From contig NZ_CP137557.1 of the NCBI RefSeq assembly GCF_019249655.2, forward strand, positions 3,195,001 to 3,259,000: a stretch of 64,000 bases of DNA, written 5' to 3'. The notes beneath the pieces were generated by a model. The model saw only the letters and a program-made list of their open reading frames with translations, made no database searches and had not been told where the DNA came from. Of this stretch, positions 51,439 through 60,277 are shown piece after piece. Source of the DNA: Segatella copri (GTDB taxonomy: Bacteria; Bacteroidota; Bacteroidia; Bacteroidales; Bacteroidaceae). The translations under genes were made by a program, and so were the position numbers. Every line of letters begins with the position of its first letter. Within the stretch, counting starts at the first letter, position 1.

Positions 51439-53792
51439 AAAAGATATTACTCTCACTTCTGGCAGTAATGATTTCATTCACTGCCTTGGCACAAACTGAT
51501 GGTGACAAGATTACCATCAACAATTCGGAAGGAAAGCAAGCTGAATGGAATCTGACAGGCGAAAGCAATACCGTCAGCAGCATGAAGCATAATGCCAACA
51601 ACCAACTGGAAATTTATCTGAAAGGTCTGGAGGACTTCGGAGCATGGGAAACATACGACATCAGCAAGATTAACAATGTCGTCTTCTCTATCTATCACGA
51701 AAGCGAAGTGGGCGATGTGAATCTCGCTGACCCAGCCGCAACAGAGAAGACCAAGCGTCTCTACAAATATCTGCAGCTGAATTATGGCAGCAAGACCATC
51801 TCTTCAGTCATCTCCAACGTCAACTGGAACACCCAGGAAGCAGATAAGATTTATAAAGCAACAGGCAAATATCCAGCCATGAACTGCTATGATTTCATCC
51901 ATATCTATGTACCTAAGCAGGGTTCCAACGGATGGATCAACTACAACGACATCACGCCTGTTACCAACTGGGCAGACCAGGGCGGACTGGTATCGCTGAT
52001 GTGGCACTTCAATGTGCCTAAGACAGAAAGCGCCACTTTGGGAACAGATGGAAGCGGTGTGACCTGCACCCCATCTGAAACCACCTTCAAGGCTGCCAAC
52101 GCATTGACGGCAGGCACTTGGGAGAACAAATGGTTCTATCAGGAGATGGACAAGGTAGCGGAAGTTCTGCAGAAGTTGCAGGATGCAGGCGTTGTTGCCG
52201 TTTGGCGTCCTTTCCACGAGGCAGCCGGCAATGCCTGTCTGAAATCAGGTGCCAGCTGGGGCAAGTCCTGGTTCTGGTGGGGATATGATGGTGCCGAGAC
52301 CTACAAGAAGCTTTGGCAGACCATGTTTGATTACTTCCAGAGCAAGGGAATACACAACCTGATATGGGCTTGGACCACACAGAATTACAATGGCGATGCT
52401 AATACCTATGACAATGATGCCGACTGGTATCCCGGCGACAAGTATGTAGATATCATCGGTCGCGACCTCTACGGTTATGATGCTACCAAGCAGGCACAGG
52501 AGTTCAAGGAGATTCAGGCACGCTATCCTGGCAAGCTCATAGCCCTGGCAGAATGCGGAACTGATGCCAACAGCAACACAGCTACAGCTGGCATCGATGA
52601 GGCTTGGAATGCCGGTGCAAAATGGAGCTTCTTCATGCCTTGGTATGGAAGCAACATGCCATCCAACGACTGGTGGAAAGCGGCTATGAACAGCAAGAAC
52701 GTGATTACCCGCGATCAGGTAAACCTGAACGCAAACTATGTAGAGGAAAGTGCTGTGGATGCAGTAAAGAACATGGGCATCGGTACCAATTTCGGCAACT
52801 GCACAGATGTGGTAGCCATGTGGATGAACATGAACAGCAATTCTGTTACTGATTTCGAGAAAGCATGGGGGCAGGTTCCTACCACCAAACCGATGGTAGA
52901 TTTCCTGAAGAAGAACGGTTTTAATTCTGTCCGCATCCCAGTTACCTGGTTCCAGCACATGAAGGAAGACGGAACCGTGGATGAAGCCTGGATGAACAGA
53001 ATACAGGAAATCGTTGATTACGTGATTGACAACGGTATGTACTGCATCCTGAATGTTCACCATGATACAGGTGCTGATAGTGATGATGTGAAACACTGGA
53101 TCAAGGCTGATGAAGCCAACTATAACGAGAACAAGGAGAAATTCGAGAGTCTCTGGACTCAGATTGCCACCCGTTTCAAGAACTACGACCATCACCTGGT
53201 GTTCGAAGGTTACAACGAGATGCTTGATGCCGACAACACCTGGAATGCACCAAAGAGCGCAAGCAGCTATAAGGGTTTGAACGGATATGCCCAGAGTTTC
53301 GTGAATGCAGTACGTGCTACCGGTGGCAACAACGAAACCCGCAACCTCATCATCAATACCTATGCTGCAGCTAATGGTGACGACGTATTGAACAACCTCG
53401 CCATCCCTACCGACAAGGTGGATGGCCATATCGCCGTAGAAGTACACACCTACTCACCTTGGGACTGGTTTGCCAAAGGCAAGTGGGATGCTTCCTGCAG
53501 CAAGGAAATCGCAGATATGTTCACCCGCCTGAACAATAAATTCATCAGCAAGGGCATCCCTTGCATCATCGGCGAATACGGTACACACGGAAGCAAGAGC
53601 GTCAGCAAGAACAGTTCTGCCAGCGAAATTCAGGCTGCTGCCGACCAGGCTGCCGACATTGTGAAGCAGGCAAAGGCATACGGCGTAGCCACCTTCTACT
53701 GGATGAGCATCTTCGACGGTACAGACAGAAGTGTACCACAGTGGACCTTGCCTACCGTGGTAGAAGCCATGAAGAAGGCATATAACGAATAA
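51435..53792 (+). CDS. bicatalytic GH26-GH5 beta-mannanase/glucanase
   Basis: A 785-residue exported enzyme. Signal peptide 1-19 (ending TALA); small beta domain about 21-90; GH26 barrel about 95-425 with RPFHEAAG (acid/base E262) and LIALAECGT (nucleophile E373); GH5 barrel about 440-785 with GIGTNFGNCTDV (448-458), NSVRIPVTW (497-505), LNVHHDTG (539-546), FEGYNEM (acid/base E595) and IIGEYGTHG (nucleophile E714). All four catalytic glutamates are intact. Two complementary endo-activities on one chain suggest attack on (gluco/galacto)mannan; the GH5 part could cut mannan or mixed glucan. There is no lipobox or C-terminal sorting domain, so the cell location is unclear. Coupled to the preceding gene. 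Confidence 0.92.
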   Translation: MKKILLSLLAVMISFTALAQTDGDKITINNSEGKQAEWNLTGESNTVSSMKHNANNQLEIYLKGLEDFGAWETYDISKINNVVFSIYHESEVGDVNLADPAATEKTKRLYKYLQLNYGSKTISSVISNVNWNTQEADKIYKATGKYPAMNCYDFIHIYVPKQGSNGWINYNDITPVTNWADQGGLVSLMWHFNVPKTESATLGTDGSGVTCTPSETTFKAANALTAGTWENKWFYQEMDKVAEVLQKLQDAGVVAVWRPFHEAAGNACLKSGASWGKSWFWWGYDGAETYKKLWQTMFDYFQSKGIHNLIWAWTTQNYNGDANTYDNDADWYPGDKYVDIIGRDLYGYDATKQAQEFKEIQARYPGKLIALAECGTDANSNTATAGIDEAWNAGAKWSFFMPWYGSNMPSNDWWKAAMNSKNVITRDQVNLNANYVEESAVDAVKNMGIGTNFGNCTDVVAMWMNMNSNSVTDFEKAWGQVPTTKPMVDFLKKNGFNSVRIPVTWFQHMKEDGTVDEAWMNRIQEIVDYVIDNGMYCILNVHHDTGADSDDVKHWIKADEANYNENKEKFESLWTQIATRFKNYDHHLVFEGYNEMLDADNTWNAPKSASSYKGLNGYAQSFVNAVRATGGNNETRNLIINTYAAANGDDVLNNLAIPTDKVDGHIAVEVHTYSPWDWFAKGKWDASCSKEIADMFTRLNNKFISKGIPCIIGEYGTHGSKSVSKNSSASEIQAAADQAADIVKQAKAYGVATFYWMSIFDGTDRSVPQWTLPTVVEAMKKAYNE

Positions 53793-53797
53793 AAGAC

Positions 53798-54862
53798 ATG
53801 AGAATCAGATATTTCATATTGATTTTTGCAGCACTCGTGGCTTTCGCATCCTGCGGTGAAAAGAAAAAGAAATCGTACGATGAGATTGCCATGAGCGGTC
53901 TTACTACCCGCACGGAGAATCTGAAGACCAACCTCAAGGCTTTCGCCGACAAGGGAACCCTCATCGGACAGATGTACGGCACCCTGAGCGGAATGGGCTG
54001 GAACAGATGGGAATGCGATAGCGACCGCTGCGACATGAAGGCACTCTGCGGTTACCGTCCGGCAGCCAATGGATATGAACTTGCCGGCATCGAGAGCGGA
54101 AAGCAGCAGAATGCAGATGGAGTTCCTTTCAAGACCATCCGGGAAGATGTGCTCAACCACTTCCGCAAGGGAGGATTACTCATCATGAACTGGACGATGC
54201 CTCATTACAACGGCAATGCAGATCTGCTGGAGGAATATACCAAACAAGTGGCCAAGTATCTAGACACCCTGCAAGACGGTTATGGTATCAAGGCACCCGT
54301 GGTGCTCAATCTTCTTCCTATCGACGGAAAAGCCTGGTATTGCCAGTTGAGTAAAGACGAATACATCGAACTTTACAAGAAATTGCAGGACCTGTTAGAG
54401 GATAATGACGTAACCAATGTAGTTTACGGCTATTCAGAGACCTACAAGCCTGGAAAGAAGCTGATGGAACGATATCCAGACCAACAGATTGATGTCATCA
54501 ACGTCACCTATCTGCAAACCAGGAATGCCATCCGTCTTCCCCTCTATCAGCAGAGCATGAAGGAAATCATCACCCAGGCATTGCCTTTTGCACAGGAGCA
54601 TAACAATGCTTTCGGCATGACAACAGGCATCGAATCGATTGGCGATTCCAGCATCTTCTCGGAAGTCCTTCTTCCTGAATTGAAGCAGCATCACATTGCC
54701 TACCTGATGTTTGGAAGAAACCAGGGAGAACCAATCAATGAACATTATTACACTCCTTATCCTGGAGTAGCCAACAGTAAGACCCATGGATTTATGGAGT
54801 TGGTGAATGATGATGTGAGTGTTTTCCTGGAAAAGTTGAACGGACTCTATTTAGAGCACTAA
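53798..54862 (+). CDS. GH26-like lipoprotein lacking catalytic residues
   Basis: A 354-residue lipoprotein (lipobox AFASC, Cys19, then a Lys cluster). It aligns along its whole length with GH26 mannanases: GTLIGQMYGT for GIMLGHQDD, ALCGYRPAANGYELAGIES for TTGDYPAVMGFDLGKIE, GGLLIMNWTMPH for GGIVTLSWHPW, and LMERYPDQQIDVINV for FLERYPGNDFVDMVGV. But the RPWHEMNG acid/base motif is NLLPIDG (171-177) and the LTETG nucleophile motif is MTTGI (274-278), so both glutamates are gone, as is the His of GHQ. It is therefore probably a surface mannan-binding pseudoenzyme; another catalytic arrangement (e.g. E279) is less likely. It ends the operon at a terminator. Confidence 0.85.
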   Translation: MRIRYFILIFAALVAFASCGEKKKKSYDEIAMSGLTTRTENLKTNLKAFADKGTLIGQMYGTLSGMGWNRWECDSDRCDMKALCGYRPAANGYELAGIESGKQQNADGVPFKTIREDVLNHFRKGGLLIMNWTMPHYNGNADLLEEYTKQVAKYLDTLQDGYGIKAPVVLNLLPIDGKAWYCQLSKDEYIELYKKLQDLLEDNDVTNVVYGYSETYKPGKKLMERYPDQQIDVINVTYLQTRNAIRLPLYQQSMKEIITQALPFAQEHNNAFGMTTGIESIGDSSIFSEVLLPELKQHHIAYLMFGRNQGEPINEHYYTPYPGVANSKTHGFMELVNDDVSVFLEKLNGLYLEH

Positions 54863-54866
54863 AAGC

Positions 54867-54904
54867 GAAAGGGCTAGATTGCAACCAGCAACCTAGCCCT
54901 TTTC
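54867..54904. terminator. bidirectional terminator between the two glycan loci
   Basis: AAAGGGCTAG and CTAGCCCTTT with a 15-nt loop and a T-run (plus strand) and A-run (minus strand) separate the convergent operons. Confidence 0.88.
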
Positions 54905-54951
54905 TTGATAAATACTAATAAAACTAAACCATCTGAGTTTCAAACCCACGA

Positions 54952-55881
54952 TTATTGAACAAACTTCTTGCCATTCTTGATTACAACACCCTTATAAGAT
55001 GCACCCACCTGCTGACCTGCAAGATTGAACGTCTTGGAATCCTTGGCAGGAGTAACCACAAATGCATTGCTGATGCCAGTAGAAGGTTCCTTGACAGCCT
55101 GAATCAGATTAACAGCTGTAACAATATTGAAATGTCCATTGACGAACAAACCTGTTTCCTTCAATCTAGCAATATCCTCTGCATTCAAGACAATCTTATA
55201 TGAAGTACTGCCACTTGCTACAGTAGCACAACCATACTCATTCAAGTCTGCCTTATTAGAAGTCAAGACATCTTCTGTACCAGCAAAGATGGTCTTAAAC
55301 TGCCACCACTTCTCTGTAGTCTCAGTATCAGTGGTATAAACGAACTCCAAGACATCACCAGCAGAAGCATTGGCAAACTTCTCGGCAGGAACGCTGAAAC
55401 CCTCAGCCCAATTGCCGAATGCGCATTCACCACTCCAAAGCTGAGTAGAAGTTGTAGCAACAGCACTCTCCAACTCTATCTTAGAAACAACAACGCACAT
55501 GCCTTGAACGAAGATACTTGAGGCGTTTTTAAACTGCTCCAGAACCTTATCGGTAATCTCAAACTTCGCCTCACCAGGTTCCTTGATTCCTACAGCAGAA
55601 GTACCTGCCATGTCTTCCCAATCACCATTGGCACCGCTATTGACTTTCAAGAACACCTGAGAGCCCCACTGCCAAGATGCATTAATGGAAGCATCTACCT
55701 TAGAGGTAGTAACAACTATGTTATCGCCAGCCTTAGCAGTTGCCAAGTTGCTGAGTTCCACACCCACAGAAGGCCATGAGCCATCCATTACCTGCTCACC
55801 TTCCCACAATGTTGTTCTACTTTGTGCAAAAGCACTAACTGCAGCAAAAGCTGCTACCATAATAGTAAAAAACTTTTTCAT
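54952..55881 (-). CDS. secreted protein with two tandem carbohydrate-binding-like modules
   Basis: A 309-residue protein with a signal peptide (1-19, ending AFAQ). Two modules of about 115 residues follow: residues about 23-135 (TTLWEGEQVMDGSWPSVGVEL ... FVQGMCVVVSKIEL) and 145-262 (TQLWSGECAFGNWAEGFSVP ... LFVNGHFNIVTAVNLI). Both share LW-x-G, a buried 'A-G-D' strand start, Trp-rich middle strands and a closing 'F-V-x-G' strand, as in small jelly-roll binding domains. The C-terminus (TFNLAGQQV ... GVVIKNGKKFVQ) is the short tail usual in Prevotella secreted proteins, probably a T9SS-related signal. It has its own promoter (55949-55956). A soluble or surface glycan-binding role is inferred. 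Confidence 0.75.
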   Translation of the reverse strand: MKKFFTIMVAAFAAVSAFAQSRTTLWEGEQVMDGSWPSVGVELSNLATAKAGDNIVVTTSKVDASINASWQWGSQVFLKVNSGANGDWEDMAGTSAVGIKEPGEAKFEITDKVLEQFKNASSIFVQGMCVVVSKIELESAVATTSTQLWSGECAFGNWAEGFSVPAEKFANASAGDVLEFVYTTDTETTEKWWQFKTIFAGTEDVLTSNKADLNEYGCATVASGSTSYKIVLNAEDIARLKETGLFVNGHFNIVTAVNLIQAVKEPSTGISNAFVVTPAKDSKTFNLAGQQVGASYKGVVIKNGKKFVQ

Positions 55882-55948
55882 AAGCTTTGCTTAATTAAAT
55901 TAGGTTTATATTTATTGTTATTTCTTATATATAGCATTTTTTCAGTTG

Positions 55949-55956
55949 CAAAGATA
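55949..55956 (-). promoter_or_regulatory. predicted -7 box of the two-module binding protein
   Basis: TATCTTTG on the minus strand, about 68 nt before the ATG at 55881. The gap 55882-56277 holds this promoter and the terminator structure at 56173-56267; the rest is AT-rich without a gene. Confidence 0.65.
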
Positions 55957-56172
55957 CAACTAAATATCGAGAATATATGGTATTATCTTGCTGATTACTG
56001 ATACTATTTTACTTATCTTTGTTTTTTTATTTCTTTGATACCATTTTCCTTTCACACCTAACCTATTCATCTACAAATCAATAAGATAAATGTGAAAGGA
56101 GAAAACAACAATATAAATAAAAACAGAAACAACTGAATTGGCAATAAAAGCAAAAGGAAAAGAAAAACAAGT

Positions 56173-56267
56173 AAGCCTCACTTGAAGTTGGTTTGAGCCT
56201 TAAACGAACGTTACGTAAGGCTTACTCCAACTCCAAATGAGGCTCATTCCAACCTCAAGTGAGGCTT
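56173..56267 (-). terminator. large repeat-built hairpin after the GH5 gene
   Basis: Outer arms AAGCCTCACTTGAAGTTGG (56173-56191) and its near reverse complement (56249-56267, 18 of 19) enclose further GAGGCT/AAGCCT-type repeats. On the minus strand it is followed by TTGTTTTTCTTTT, as expected of a terminator, but is longer and more repetitive than usual. Confidence 0.7.
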
Positions 56268-56277
56268 TATTAAAAAT

Positions 56278-58095
56278 TTATTTTGCAGGCCAAAAAGCTG
56301 TCTTCACAGCCTCCTGGATGCTCTCCAGAATATTGGCATTGCTAACGGTTGTATTTGCACGATTGAAGATGGTCATGCTAGGAAGACCGCCATTGGTATC
56401 CCAAGCCACAGGCACACAACCATTGTTGATAGCACTGGTAACAACAGCCTTGTAGTAATCCTTCACGGATGCATCATGAAGCGCATCCTTACCGATAGCC
56501 AGACGCTGGTTGGCACCAAACTCACCAATCAACACTGGATAACCCTTGTCGAAGAAGTGGGTCTTCATCTTCTCCATCTGAGCCTCTACATAATCCTCGT
56601 TGTATTTGGCATCAGCAGTGCGGTCGGCATCACCACCCTTGTTGTTCTTACCCCAATAGAGATAGTACTTGCCCCAATCCTTGTCTTCACTCAAATCTGT
56701 AAACTGATAAGGATCGTAGAAATGAACCTCTACCATCAATCGGTCTGTTGCAGAATCATGGATTTTATCCATATAATTATGAGCTACGGTATTGTCGATA
56801 TTGGTATTAGGACCCTGAACCACCAGAACTCGCTTGGCATTGTTGCCACCTGTGGCACGCACTGCCTCAATGAAAGTCTGCTCATACTCTGCAATTCTAT
56901 TGGCCAAATCCGCAGTGCCCAGCAATGCATTGGCATCACCGCCACCCACACCAGGCTCATTCATACCGGCAAAGATAAGACGCTCGTCATAATTCTTGAA
57001 ACTGTTGGCTATCTGAGTCCAGATCTTGGTGAGTTTTGCCTTGGTAGCATCCACATCAGTAGCAGCAGTGAAGCCATCATGCTCAATCCATCCACCATCC
57101 CAATGCTGGTTGATGATGACATAGAGATCGTTCTTGATGCAGTAATCTACCACCTCGTGAACACGGGCCAGCCAATCGGCATCGATGGTGCAAGCCTCAG
57201 CATCTGTGATGTGACCCATCACCCAAGAACAAGGAATACGGACGCTCTTGAAACCAGAAGCTTTCACCAGGTCGATGAACTGCTGGGTAGTCTTTGCCGA
57301 CTGCCATGAAGTTTCAGAACCGATACCGGTATTCTTCCAGTTATTGGCAGCATTTCCTGCCTCCATCGTATTACCCAGGTTCCAGCCAGGATACATCAAG
57401 GCTGCAATATCCATAGCCGTCTTACTCATATCACCAGTAGTAGTACCCTGCTCCTGGTTGATGGTAACAGCTTCGGTGATGGAAGTACTGTCGTTTACCA
57501 CCATGGTATAGCTGATGGTTGCCGAACGGGCATTGCTGATGTTAGCAGCCACCGAATAGTTGCGGGTGTATTCCACCATGTTGGCACGAGCAGTAATCTC
57601 ACTCACCCAGTCATTGCTGATGACCTGAGAATAACTTGCATTTGCCTTCAGGGTAACAGTAACCTGACCACCGGCAGCCCCCACATTCATGGTTTTACCA
57701 GATGTTATGAGTAGTCCCTCGGTAGAGTTCTGGCTCACGGTGATAGTCTTGGTATCAGAACCAGCCGCTACGGTGATAGTTGCCGAACGATCATCATTGG
57801 CTGTATTTGCCTCTGCCTTGATGAGGAAATGATGGGTAATACTAGAAGAGCCAGCCACTGGAGTTACAGCCAACCAAGCCGCTTCGGTAGAAACCGTTGG
57901 TACCTGAGCCGCCTTGACATATAAATCTGTCTCACCGCCATTCTTCGTAAACGCCATATCAGAACGGGAAACCACGAAATCCTTAGAGAGGCCTTCACCG
58001 CCTCCGATGGTATCCTCATTAGAACAGGCTGAGAAACTGACCATGGCAAAAGCCATGATCAGAAACGATAAAATTGTTATTTTCTTCATATTCAT
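56278..58095 (-). CDS. BACON-BACON-GH5 endoglycanase lipoprotein
   Basis: A 605-residue surface lipoprotein (lipobox FSAC, Cys24). Two BACON-type Ig domains span about 40-125 and 130-217 (each ends with a T-I-T-V-SQN or V-T-I-NQEQ strand). The GH5 barrel covers about 225-605: YPGWNLGNTMEAG (235-247), KSVRIPCSW (283-291), VIINQHWDGGW (326-336), IFAGMNEPG with acid/base E380, VEVHFYDPY (456-464) and LIGEFGAN with nucleophile E525. The look is that of GH5_4-like endo-glucanase/xyloglucanase/mannanases of Bacteroides loci. Both glutamates are intact. Last enzyme of the minus-strand locus, after two glycan-binding lipoproteins (24 nt gap). Confidence 0.92.
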   Translation of the reverse strand: MNMKKITILSFLIMAFAMVSFSACSNEDTIGGGEGLSKDFVVSRSDMAFTKNGGETDLYVKAAQVPTVSTEAAWLAVTPVAGSSSITHHFLIKAEANTANDDRSATITVAAGSDTKTITVSQNSTEGLLITSGKTMNVGAAGGQVTVTLKANASYSQVISNDWVSEITARANMVEYTRNYSVAANISNARSATISYTMVVNDSTSITEAVTINQEQGTTTGDMSKTAMDIAALMYPGWNLGNTMEAGNAANNWKNTGIGSETSWQSAKTTQQFIDLVKASGFKSVRIPCSWVMGHITDAEACTIDADWLARVHEVVDYCIKNDLYVIINQHWDGGWIEHDGFTAATDVDATKAKLTKIWTQIANSFKNYDERLIFAGMNEPGVGGGDANALLGTADLANRIAEYEQTFIEAVRATGGNNAKRVLVVQGPNTNIDNTVAHNYMDKIHDSATDRLMVEVHFYDPYQFTDLSEDKDWGKYYLYWGKNNKGGDADRTADAKYNEDYVEAQMEKMKTHFFDKGYPVLIGEFGANQRLAIGKDALHDASVKDYYKAVVTSAINNGCVPVAWDTNGGLPSMTIFNRANTTVSNANILESIQEAVKTAFWPAK

Positions 58096-58119
58096 AGAAT
58101 ATCAAAATAATACGTATGA

Positions 58120-60249
58120 TTACTTACCTGGAGTCAAGACATGATTAATCTTGACCTTAACCTGAGTAGGATCAACCAGGTCTTTCCACAAATCGTAGAG
58201 TTCGATGGCCCAAACCACTGCACCCGAGCACTTATCTGCCAAAGAAGCGGAAACCTCGTAGGTGCCATCGCCCTTCACATAAGTGCGACCGAATTCAGAA
58301 CCGCCCCAGTAGCTAGGATACCAGCTAGGTGTGGCATAAGAAAGTTCTGTCTTGTAGTTCTTGGAAGCAGAATCCTTCAGGTTGCCGTCGATACCTGTGA
58401 TGGTGAAGTTGACTATCAGATTACCTGAGAATAACAAGGCTGAAGCATCCACTCCATTTGCCTTGGTATTACCATACTCATTGAAGATTTCAATACGACC
58501 GTCTGTGCCGTTGCCATCCTTGTTGTTGAACTCTGTCTTGGAGAAATCCATCAAGAATTCAGGATCCACATCAAACTTGATGCTCACAATCTCTGCAGTA
58601 ATCTTAGATGCATCGATGGCATCAGCTGCCAGATTGTTGATATCCACACAGAATACCGCTGCACCTTCTGCCTCGGCACCACCTGTCTCCATCCAAACCG
58701 TATAGAGACCATCGCCAGTAACGTTGGCATCATACTTGGAATTATCAAAGGCTGACCAGCGACTTGGATCCCAAGAAGCATCAGCATACTCCAAACCAGC
58801 CATATGACTGCCCGCACCTTCCTTCATGTTATCTTTCAAACCAGAAAGACGGAAAGTAACCACCATGTTCTTGGTAAACTTAATCTGAGCCTGGTTGATG
58901 CCAGGATTGCTACCCGTAGAACCATACTGGTTGAAAATCTCGATACGGATTCTGCCGTTATTCTCAAGGTCGCCGACAACCAACTTGGAATTATCCACCT
59001 TCAACTCCGGTGACATGCGAACAGGACGAATCGCCAAACCCAGGTTGCGGGCCGAAACACCAGATGAAGCAGTACCATTGGTCAGATTGAGCGTCTGGCT
59101 ATAATCCGTAGCGATGCTATAGTTATTGCCACTCCAATACAAGCCCTGGTTGCCCTCGCCTACCTTGGCAGTGCCGTTGCGGTAACCGGTGTAAGGCATA
59201 AATATGCTGTTGCCATTGGCTGCAGTAAATCGGATACCCTTCACGCCCTTCACCTCAACTTCTGTCTGAGTGGTATTGGCAATCAACTCACTCATCTGAT
59301 CGGCTGTAGGAGTAGAACTGCGCATCAAGGCACCTGCATCCACATTCACCTTCTTCAAGATGTCCTTATCCGTACCGGCAATATCCTCCACAGTATTGTA
59401 ATCGATGAGATAAGTACTCTGATTCACACCTGTCAGATCACCATAGCCCAGAAGGGCACCTGTTTCTTCCTCTGATTCTGCACCCAGGTTGCACTTAGCC
59501 CAAAGGATACTCAAACCCAAATCAACATATTCCATTGTCTGAGCAGGAGTGGTAAAGCTCTTGGTCTCACCATAGACAAAACCATCGCCCAACTCAAAAT
59601 ATGATGTATAATAGTAAGTAGTTCCAGGAAGCAAACCTTCCACACGTTGACTGATTGTCTTGGCACTGGCAGAGATAGGATAATTGATACCGTTCTCTAC
59701 ATCCGCCTCAGAGGTTGAAATCTTGAAACCGTAGTTCATCTGGGTCTCTCCCTCTATCAGGATACCTTCCAAGCCATTGGCTGTAGCACTCAGGGTGGCC
59801 TTGGTTGCCGTAACATCCGTGGCTCCGGCTGTAGCAATCTGGGCATCGGTTGCCACGAAGCTCTTCACCTCACCAAACTTGGTTACTATGCCCTGCAACT
59901 GTACGTAGGTGGCATAATAATAGGTATTGCCCTTGGTCAATCCCGAGAGAGTGGCGGTTACATTACCTTCGGCATCAATCACACCTGGCTGCTTGGAGCC
60001 AGCTGTGGTAGGATCGGGGTTGGTACCGTAAACAACACCCACCGCATAGGCACCTGCATCCTGCTTGCTCAAGTCCAAGACCTTGCCGCTGACTACTGCC
60101 GAAATAGCAGTAACAGAAGCATCTCCCGTCTCAATGGTGCTAATCACATTTCCTGTGGCTGCAGAGTAGTCATCATCATCGCTACAGGAAGAGAGCGAGC
60201 AAAGACCGGCCATCAGCAGCATCACACCTGCTAAATATTTCATTTTCAT
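58120..60249 (-). CDS. glycan-binding lipoprotein with fibronectin-like repeats and two binding modules
   Basis: A 709-residue lipoprotein (lipobox LSSC, Cys22, then DDDD). Residues about 35-230 are two fibronectin III-like domains (TVSGLTKGNTYYYATYVQL and VEGLLPGTTYYYTSYFEL are their telltale ends). The middle (about 235-410) resembles the major-paralogous/FISUMP-type domain (EYVDLGLSILWAKCNLGA ... YWSGNNYSIA). The C-terminal 300 residues hold two related modules, each starting R-I-x-I-F-N-[QE]-YG (near 433 and 593) and containing a W-x-P-S-x-W-type aromatic patch. Likely an SGBP-type outer-surface protein feeding SusCD and the GH5 enzyme. Confidence 0.8.
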   Translation of the reverse strand: MKMKYLAGVMLLMAGLCSLSSCSDDDDYSAATGNVISTIETGDASVTAISAVVSGKVLDLSKQDAGAYAVGVVYGTNPDPTTAGSKQPGVIDAEGNVTATLSGLTKGNTYYYATYVQLQGIVTKFGEVKSFVATDAQIATAGATDVTATKATLSATANGLEGILIEGETQMNYGFKISTSEADVENGINYPISASAKTISQRVEGLLPGTTYYYTSYFELGDGFVYGETKSFTTPAQTMEYVDLGLSILWAKCNLGAESEEETGALLGYGDLTGVNQSTYLIDYNTVEDIAGTDKDILKKVNVDAGALMRSSTPTADQMSELIANTTQTEVEVKGVKGIRFTAANGNSIFMPYTGYRNGTAKVGEGNQGLYWSGNNYSIATDYSQTLNLTNGTASSGVSARNLGLAIRPVRMSPELKVDNSKLVVGDLENNGRIRIEIFNQYGSTGSNPGINQAQIKFTKNMVVTFRLSGLKDNMKEGAGSHMAGLEYADASWDPSRWSAFDNSKYDANVTGDGLYTVWMETGGAEAEGAAVFCVDINNLAADAIDASKITAEIVSIKFDVDPEFLMDFSKTEFNNKDGNGTDGRIEIFNEYGNTKANGVDASALLFSGNLIVNFTITGIDGNLKDSASKNYKTELSYATPSWYPSYWGGSEFGRTYVKGDGTYEVSASLADKCSGAVVWAIELYDLWKDLVDPTQVKVKINHVLTPGK

Positions 60250-60277
60250 AATCTAATCCACATTAAAGTTTCTAATC

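Noticed and set aside
52245..53447. 400-codon minus-strand open frame
   Set aside because: Antisense to the GH26-GH5 gene, which is certain from its four catalytic motifs.
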